From NCBI GenBank assembly GCA_937890005.1, contig CALBZA010000035.1, forward strand, positions 1 through 37,945: a DNA stretch of 37,945 nt, read 5' to 3'. Origin of the DNA: an uncultured Verrucomicrobia subdivision 3 bacterium. Lineage in GTDB: Bacteria > Verrucomicrobiota > Verrucomicrobiia > Limisphaerales > DASXHY01. Made by a program: the position numbers and the translations under genes. The notes below the pieces were generated by a model that did no database searches, was not told the origin of the DNA, and saw only the letters and a list, made by a program, of their open reading frames with translations. Of the stretch, positions 33,387-37,945 are shown one piece after another (position 1 is the stretch's first letter; every line of letters starts with the position of its first letter).

Positions 33387-33878
33387 TCAACCGAGTGAAG
33401 TAGGGGAACGATACACCGGGGCTGGTTCCACGGTTGCTGAAATCTCGGCAGCCACCGCACCAGTCTCCGGTTCGCAAGGACGAAGGGATGCTGGGTTGGT
33501 ATTCCGTCGTCGCGTCCATTCCAGAAAGCCGATCAGGAGGATGAATGGAATGGTGACCAGGATCTGGATTTGAATCGAATCGGACCTGGATTGTTTCGCG
33601 GCAGCTTGGACTGGAATGGCTCGGACGACTGAAAATTCGTTTTCGCGAGCCTCCGCTCTGGCCTGCAACATTTCAGTCAAAGCCTGTTTGGATTGAATCC
33701 GTTCTTCGTATCTCTGCTGTCCGACACGAAGTTTTTCATTCAGGTCAAACTCAGCGTTCACCGAAATCTGACCCAGCCGCTGCTCGGTTTGGGATTCACT
33801 GTTCACACCGACGTCAACGGCTGCCTGCGCGGTGGCACAGAGCAAAAGGATCAAACCGTAACAATAGCCAGCTTTCAT
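33387..33878 (-). CDS. exported coiled-coil protein with C-terminal membrane segment
   Basis: A 163-residue protein: signal peptide (residues 1-20, ending AQA), a charged helical region likely to form a coiled coil (EQRLGQISVNAEF to ARAEARENEFSVV, about 35-85), a membrane segment (IQILVTIPFILLIGFLEW, about 104-121), and a short cytoplasmic tail. The topology fits an inner-membrane protein with most of its mass in the periplasm. It is the last gene of the pilin operon; ATG 33878 lies just after the stop of the PilX-like gene. No family is recognised, but a role in pilus assembly or anchoring is plausible from context. Confidence 0.7.
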   Translation of the reverse strand: MKAGYCYGLILLLCATAQAAVDVGVNSESQTEQRLGQISVNAEFDLNEKLRVGQQRYEERIQSKQALTEMLQARAEARENEFSVVRAIPVQAAAKQSRSDSIQIQILVTIPFILLIGFLEWTRRRNTNPASLRPCEPETGAVAAEISATVEPAPVYRSPTSLG

Positions 33879-33880
33879 AC

Positions 33881-35524
33881 TCACAATCCTGTTTTGTTCG
33901 GGGCGAGTTCAGCGAAGGCCGTGATCGCCAGCCGTCCTGCAATCGGAAGATCAAGGTCAACGTAAAGGTTGGGATTCGTGTTGTAGCGGCTGTGAATCCG
34001 GGAGTCGTACATGAACGTGAGCGAACCGGAAAAGATGATCGCTTCATCCCGTGAAATCATCGAGCCGTGGAACAGCGCATTGTTCTTCGCCAGGCGCATC
34101 GCAGCGGCGTGGTTCGTGTAAAAGACGCCGTCGAGCAAGTTCATGTTATTGTTCGCTACCGTGTTGTAAGCCACCGGCGAGCCGGAGCTGGTCGGATATC
34201 CGCTGATCTTCGAGGCGCGTGTGGAGTTCATCGTGATCTGCGTGTTGTAGTTGTAGTTCCCGTCCATCACGCCGTCTCCGTCCGCGTCGAACCAGGCACT
34301 CTTGGTTCCGTCCTCGTGAAGGTAGGGCACACCATCGTCGCCCGTCTGGGCGATGCCATCCTGGCCAAGGTTCGACTCTCCGCCGATGTTCTTCAGGCCG
34401 TAGCCGGCCGCTTCGTAACAATTGTTTTTCCAGTCGGAACTCGTCACGTCACCGCCGAGAATGGCTTCACGCACTGCGAAAACCACGAGATCCTTGTCCT
34501 TGCTGTCGGCCACCCATTTGTCCCGTTGCGTGGCGTTCATGGTTTCTGGCGGTGCATTCCAGTTGGGCGGATTTTTGTAGGTCATGTCACCCGCCACGTA
34601 CAGGTTTCCGCCGACGTAAAGCGTGCCATGACCGGTGATCTTTCCCTTGATGACCACGTCGCCCGGAATGACGACAGTGCCCACAATCTTGATGGGGGAG
34701 GAATCGGTTCCTGCGAGATAAAGCCCCGGCTTCGTTCCGGTGTGAACTCCGGTGACCAGACGGGTGTTGCCGATCCAGATGCCGTTTGAAGTCGATGCGA
34801 GCGCTTTGCTCTCATAGTAGGAGAAGTCCTTCAAGTTCGGCATCGTTTCGCGCGGCACACCAGCGCGGACGTAGGTGTCCGGGCTCCCTCCGGCGAGTCC
34901 GCCGAATGGAACCGTATCTCCGGGTTTCCATTCCTTGTTGTTACTGTTGATGGTTCCGTTCGCCAGAATGACGCCGTTCACGGTCGGTTTGTCGCGGAAA
35001 TCGAAATCCCAGTTGGCACGGTTTCCACCATGTCCCGTGATGCTCGTTCCCCACCACCAGCCCCAGTTGTTCAGGAAGTATTCGTAGTCGAACACCAGGC
35101 TCGGCGGATTCTTTGTGATCACCGCCTGAATCGTGCGGTATTTTTCACCCACACGCGCGGAAGCCTGCACCAGGTAAACGTTCTGAAGCGAGGCATTCGT
35201 CCGAACCGCCGTCACCCACGCCTTCCTCGGCAGCGAATTGGAACCTGCGGTCAGATACGGCAGCGTGAGCGTTCCGGATTGCGTTGAGTAGAAATTGGAC
35301 GCGCTGAGTGAGGCCGTGTCGGCAATCTTCTGCGCCATCCACTGCAAACAGTTTTCCGCGTCGTAGAACGCCGCGGTCCATTCGGCCCGTCCTTTGGTGG
35401 TGGACGATGCGAAGTTGGCCAGGCGCATGGTTGCGCCGATGGAAATTCCGATGACAGCTGCAATCACCAGCACGACCACCAGCGTGTGCCCGGACTGATG
35501 CCTGTTGAATGTTCTGATTTTCAT
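33881..35524 (-). CDS. PilX-like minor pilin with large passenger domain
   Basis: A 547-residue protein with a type IV pilin N-terminus: basic leader QSG followed by HTLVVVLVIAAVIGISIG, so prepilin peptidase would cleave after Gly12. Glu at mature position 5 is missing (Val), typical of tip-located PilX/GspK-type minor pilins. The passenger is large: about 280-310 resembles a polymer-forming repeat (IVGTVVIPGDVVIKGKI and HGTLYVGGNLYVAGDMT), and 411-423 has a Ca2+-site-like DADGDGVMDGN. Tryptophan-rich WGWWWG lies near 154-159. It follows the PilW-like gene by 3 bases. It may act as a surface adhesin presented at the pilus tip. Confidence 0.8.
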   Translation of the reverse strand: MKIRTFNRHQSGHTLVVVLVIAAVIGISIGATMRLANFASSTTKGRAEWTAAFYDAENCLQWMAQKIADTASLSASNFYSTQSGTLTLPYLTAGSNSLPRKAWVTAVRTNASLQNVYLVQASARVGEKYRTIQAVITKNPPSLVFDYEYFLNNWGWWWGTSITGHGGNRANWDFDFRDKPTVNGVILANGTINSNNKEWKPGDTVPFGGLAGGSPDTYVRAGVPRETMPNLKDFSYYESKALASTSNGIWIGNTRLVTGVHTGTKPGLYLAGTDSSPIKIVGTVVIPGDVVIKGKITGHGTLYVGGNLYVAGDMTYKNPPNWNAPPETMNATQRDKWVADSKDKDLVVFAVREAILGGDVTSSDWKNNCYEAAGYGLKNIGGESNLGQDGIAQTGDDGVPYLHEDGTKSAWFDADGDGVMDGNYNYNTQITMNSTRASKISGYPTSSGSPVAYNTVANNNMNLLDGVFYTNHAAAMRLAKNNALFHGSMISRDEAIIFSGSLTFMYDSRIHSRYNTNPNLYVDLDLPIAGRLAITAFAELAPNKTGL

Positions 35525-35527
35525 ACG

Positions 35528-36118
35528 TCAGTTGTTGCGCACCCGGACGGAGAACGTTCGCTCCAGCGTGACCGGGCTTCCGGTCAAAAGGCGTTTTGTG
35601 GAACCGTGATCATCGATCGTGAAGGAAACGTTGATGAGCGACCCGTCCGGACTGCCATCCGGCTTCACACCGGGAAAAAAATGGAGATCAAGCAGCCGGT
35701 AGGAACCGGGTTTGTTGGTGAAGAGCACGATGGACGTTCCTGCTTTTGCGACATTGGTGACGTGCATCACCCGGCCGTTCGCCGAATCGAAGCTCAATTC
35801 CTCGCGCGGATAATCGGGCGCAGGTCCTCGAGAGACCATCACCTTCCGGAACGTTTTGCCGCCGGATGCAACGGGACTGGAGAAGATGGCGCCGCCGCTG
35901 CCGCTCATGGAGCGCAACCGCTGGAGAAGCCGGTTTTCGAGGTCGCTTGAGACAGCTTCCACCGTTTGATCCGCGACGGCCCGATAATGTTCTTTGGCAA
36001 CCTGCAGCAGGATGAGCATGATTGCGCCGCCGACGAGCACCGAAATTCCGGTTGAAACAACCAGTTCAACGAGGGTGAAAGCCGATCTCCTCCGGATGTC
36101 TGCAAAACGGATGTTCAT
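35528..36118 (-). CDS. Type IV pilin-like minor pilin (PilW-like)
   Basis: A 196-residue protein with a prepilin leader (RRRSA) and FTLVELVVSTGISVLVGGAIM, with Glu5 of the mature form present; cleavage follows Ala at -1, which is tolerated by prepilin peptidases although Gly is usual. The globular part is of minor-pilin size. It lies between the PilV-like gene upstream and the PilX-like gene downstream with gaps of 4 and 3 bases, the standard order of pilV, pilW and pilX in type IV pilus clusters. It likely initiates pilus assembly. Confidence 0.85.
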   Translation of the reverse strand: MNIRFADIRRRSAFTLVELVVSTGISVLVGGAIMLILLQVAKEHYRAVADQTVEAVSSDLENRLLQRLRSMSGSGGAIFSSPVASGGKTFRKVMVSRGPAPDYPREELSFDSANGRVMHVTNVAKAGTSIVLFTNKPGSYRLLDLHFFPGVKPDGSPDGSLINVSFTIDDHGSTKRLLTGSPVTLERTFSVRVRNN

Positions 36119-36122
36119 CTTC

Positions 36123-36638
36123 TCAAAGGTCCTTCACCCGCACGATCGTCAGCTCCTCGGAAAGTCTTGGCCCGCGGTTGATCGGCGCATCCCATTCCAC
36201 GCGCAGCCTGATGTGTTTGCTATGAGGCGTTCCGGAGACGGAGGTCGTGGTGATGTTTGCGTGCAGCCGCGGAGTTCGGTAACGGATCAATTCCAGGTCC
36301 GGATGAAAGGTGCGATACGCCGAGGTTGAAAGATCGGCGGGAGCGGAGGGCAGGGCGATGAGGATCGCGCCTCCCGAACCGTCATACAGCGGATTGACCG
36401 GATAGCCGGCCACTATTTTCGAGAACTCGATGCTCTTGATGTTCTCGGCGTAGTGAATCAGGAAATCCGTCACCATGCCGCGCTCCTTCGATTTCAGGCT
36501 CGTGATACGCGAGTAGGTGATGGAGGAAAAGGCCACGGTGACGAGGAGCGTCACGATTGCGAGGGAGAAGCAGATTTCCGTTAAAGTGAATCCGCGTTTA
36601 AATCTGTATTTTCCGACCAACTGCACCGACCTGAACAC
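36123..36638 (-). CDS. Type IV pilin-like minor pilin (PilV/GspI-like)
   Basis: A 171-residue protein. The leader ends in Gly (FKRG) and the mature N-terminus FTLTEICFSLAIVTLLVTVAF carries Glu5. A globular domain with several beta strands follows. First gene of the four-gene operon; its leader peptide is long (16 residues), so a later start is conceivable. The pilus is probably a type IV or type II-like pseudopilus; no ATPase or secretin genes are visible in the window. Confidence 0.85.
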   Translation of the reverse strand: MFRSVQLVGKYRFKRGFTLTEICFSLAIVTLLVTVAFSSITYSRITSLKSKERGMVTDFLIHYAENIKSIEFSKIVAGYPVNPLYDGSGGAILIALPSAPADLSTSAYRTFHPDLELIRYRTPRLHANITTTSVSGTPHSKHIRLRVEWDAPINRGPRLSEELTIVRVKDL

Positions 36639-36770
36639 GCATCCTTCGTGCCATCAGGTACTTCCTCGGAACGCATTTTGGACAGTGACCAGAATCAGGG
36701 CTGTCTTGCATGAACGAATGACACACCTTTGGAAAGCGTTGACGAACAACGAACGTCACCAGTACGAAAC

Positions 36771-37640
36771 TCAATACGGCGCTGCGATCGCCTCAAACTT
36801 CATTCCGTTAAAATCGTGCAGCACCTTTTCGCCGACGAATTTTCCGCGCTGCAATTTCGCCGCGCAAAGCCGGCCTTCACACGCAAAGATCAAACGTCCG
36901 TCCACGCAATCCGCCCACTCCCATTCGGGGAATGCCAGGATTGTTCCGGTGGAATCGTGCCGCAGTTCGTGTGCATCCCAATAGCAGCCGCGTCCTGGTG
37001 GCGCTCCGGTTTCGGCGAAAGCCAGTTTTCGCAACCGCCAGCCGTTCGGAAGCTTTTTTTCGAACAGCGTTGCTCCCTGATATTCCTCCTCAGCCATCGT
37101 CCAGCCGTCGCGCTGCAGGCGGTTGTAATAAATCGTCAGACACTCTCCCCCGAAGTAAGTGCGTGGATGACCGTTCAGATTCCGGCGCAGATGCGAGGAC
37201 TTCTTCAGTTCGACATGGCCATATCCGTCGTTGAGCCAGAACTCGCGATCCGACAAAAACAATCCACCACCATGCCAGCAGTCGCCTTTCGCATAGAGAT
37301 TGATCGCCTTCAAATAGGGAACTTGCGAAATAGCCGTCCACGAACCTTTGGTCTCGGATTTCCACCGGCCGTTCATGGCGAAGTAGATGAAGTATTTTCC
37401 ATCCGGCGACAGATCACAGCACCGCTCGTAAATTCGGCCGCGCAACCATTGTCCGAGCTTGAACGTGTTGCGCCTGCGATCCCACAACACGGTACAGACG
37501 GACTTCGACGGCCCGCGTCGAATCACCAGGCCGACCTTTGCGTCGCGCGCGAGCAACACATGGAGACGTGCGGGGAATTTGCCACGGTCTGATGGTGGTT
37601 TCGGTTTCTCCGACTGAGATTTCTCGCCTGGTTCATTCAC
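36771..37640 (-). CDS. conserved hypothetical protein
   Basis: A 289-residue cytoplasmic protein without signal peptide or membrane segments. It has strongly patterned motifs such as RLHVLLARDAKVGLVIRRGP, LGQWLRGRIYERCCDLSPDG and FIYFAMNGRW, which I remember from conserved uncharacterised proteins in Proteobacteria and Planctomycetota; I cannot name a function. The repeated beta-strand pattern (GKYFIYFAMNG, GGGLFLSDREFWLNDGYG) suggests a beta-propeller-like fold. It stands alone upstream of the pilin operon on the same strand, with 132 bases between. Confidence 0.7.
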   Translation of the reverse strand: MNEPGEKSQSEKPKPPSDRGKFPARLHVLLARDAKVGLVIRRGPSKSVCTVLWDRRRNTFKLGQWLRGRIYERCCDLSPDGKYFIYFAMNGRWKSETKGSWTAISQVPYLKAINLYAKGDCWHGGGLFLSDREFWLNDGYGHVELKKSSHLRRNLNGHPRTYFGGECLTIYYNRLQRDGWTMAEEEYQGATLFEKKLPNGWRLRKLAFAETGAPPGRGCYWDAHELRHDSTGTILAFPEWEWADCVDGRLIFACEGRLCAAKLQRGKFVGEKVLHDFNGMKFEAIAAPY

Positions 37641-37873
37641 GGTTCAAAGCTCCACGAGGTGAAACTTTCCAAAAAAGCACGGCGCCCACTAAATCCTGAA
37701 CCTGCTGCGCCTCGCAGAGGCGCGCTCCGGAGCACGGGTCTGCGACCCGCAGCGGTCTCAGCTCGTCCCGAGGCGTGGAAAGCAGTGTTCTGGTGAAAAG
37801 GTAAAAAATCCGTCGCCCGCCGTGTGGCTTCACCCAACGGCACCCCCAGCCGGATAAAATCTTTGGTGTTCAT
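37637..37873 (-). pseudogene. Truncated gene start running into repeat sequence
   Basis: The first 24 codons (37802-37873, MNTKDFIRLGVPLGEATRRA and four more) are gene-like and, from memory, resemble the N-terminus of an RtcB-like or related protein. After that the frame enters sequence that looks like a dispersed repeat and ends without a domain. It follows 18 bases after the stop of an upstream gene, so it was probably the second gene of an operon before disruption. The family assignment is tentative. Confidence 0.35.
37641..37801. repeat. Dispersed-repeat-like sequence at the truncation
   Basis: GC-rich sequence including cgggtctgcgacccgcagcg, which contains the inverted pair gggtc/gaccc, and tcgcagaggcgcgctccgga. 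Such short palindromic cassettes are common between genes in Verrucomicrobiota (recalled). It follows directly on the gene-like 24 codons at 37802-37873, consistent with insertion. Confidence 0.5.
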
Positions 37874-37891
37874 ACGACTTCAGCCGCGCGA

Positions 37892-37945
37892 TCACTTCCG
37901 CGCCTTGTTCAACTCGGATTCGATTTCCGCCACCGTCGGGAGACT
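37892..37945 (-). CDS. C-terminus of an unidentified gene (partial)
   Basis: The window ends inside this minus-strand frame; only 17 codons remain (SLPTVAEIESELNKARK) before TGA at 37892-37894. The sequence is hydrophilic and probably helical. The family cannot be determined from this fragment. It lies 18 bases upstream of the truncated gene start. Confidence 0.45.
   Translation of the reverse strand, partial: SLPTVAEIESELNKARK

Overview
The window reads as a chromosomal segment of a member of the Verrucomicrobiota, probably the Pedosphaerales/Limisphaerales group (subdivision 3). That is an inference. It rests on DUF1080 (3-keto-glycoside hydrolase) and Tat-exported Gfo/Idh/MocA proteins side by side, a secreted beta-helix protein with a DPDADGMNNQQEW-type C-terminus, a PocR-AraC regulator, few clear Shine-Dalgarno sites, and many short palindromic or heptanucleotide repeats between genes. 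No rRNA or other marker gene confirms it.

Left part (1-3493): accessory DNA. A ParB-like protein with a proline-rich hinge and a D12-class DNA adenine methyltransferase lie one base apart on the + strand. Converging on them are three small minus-strand genes of phage character (an Acb2/Tad1-like small helical protein, a RyR-domain protein and a 71-residue protein). They abut the 3' end of a tRNA-Met gene, which suggests an integrated or decayed mobile element with a candidate modification/defence module.

3494-9743: signalling. After 0.6 kb without a gene comes a PocR-AraC regulator whose start codon lies between the arms of a perfect 12-bp inverted repeat, then a small protein and a strong terminator. 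Four collinear two-component genes follow: a soluble PAS-PAS histidine kinase with FixL-like haem residues, a single-domain response regulator, a REC-PAS-NarX-type kinase and a NarL-type regulator.

9902-15301: a small exported protein, tRNA-Glu, a hairpin repeat, and glcF translationally coupled to a lysR gene. lysR diverges from a redox operon (flavodoxin, pirin, small membrane protein, YceI) across a classic T-N11-A operator.

15352-23131 (minus strand): a 1444-residue secreted beta-helix/PKD adhesin-like protein, then flhF and flhA of the flagellar export system.

23374-32482: a membrane-anchored protein, a methyltransferase, argB, and a carbohydrate region. The latter holds an SMP-30/gluconolactonase, a double DUF1080 protein, a Gfo/Idh/MocA oxidoreductase and two GH1-like glycosidases, consistent with extracytoplasmic oxidation and cleavage of glycosides.

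32791-37945: a PRC-barrel periplasmic protein, an operon of three type IV pilin-like proteins plus a membrane coiled-coil protein, a conserved hypothetical protein, and at the right edge the end of one gene followed by a gene start that appears to be cut by a dispersed repeat.
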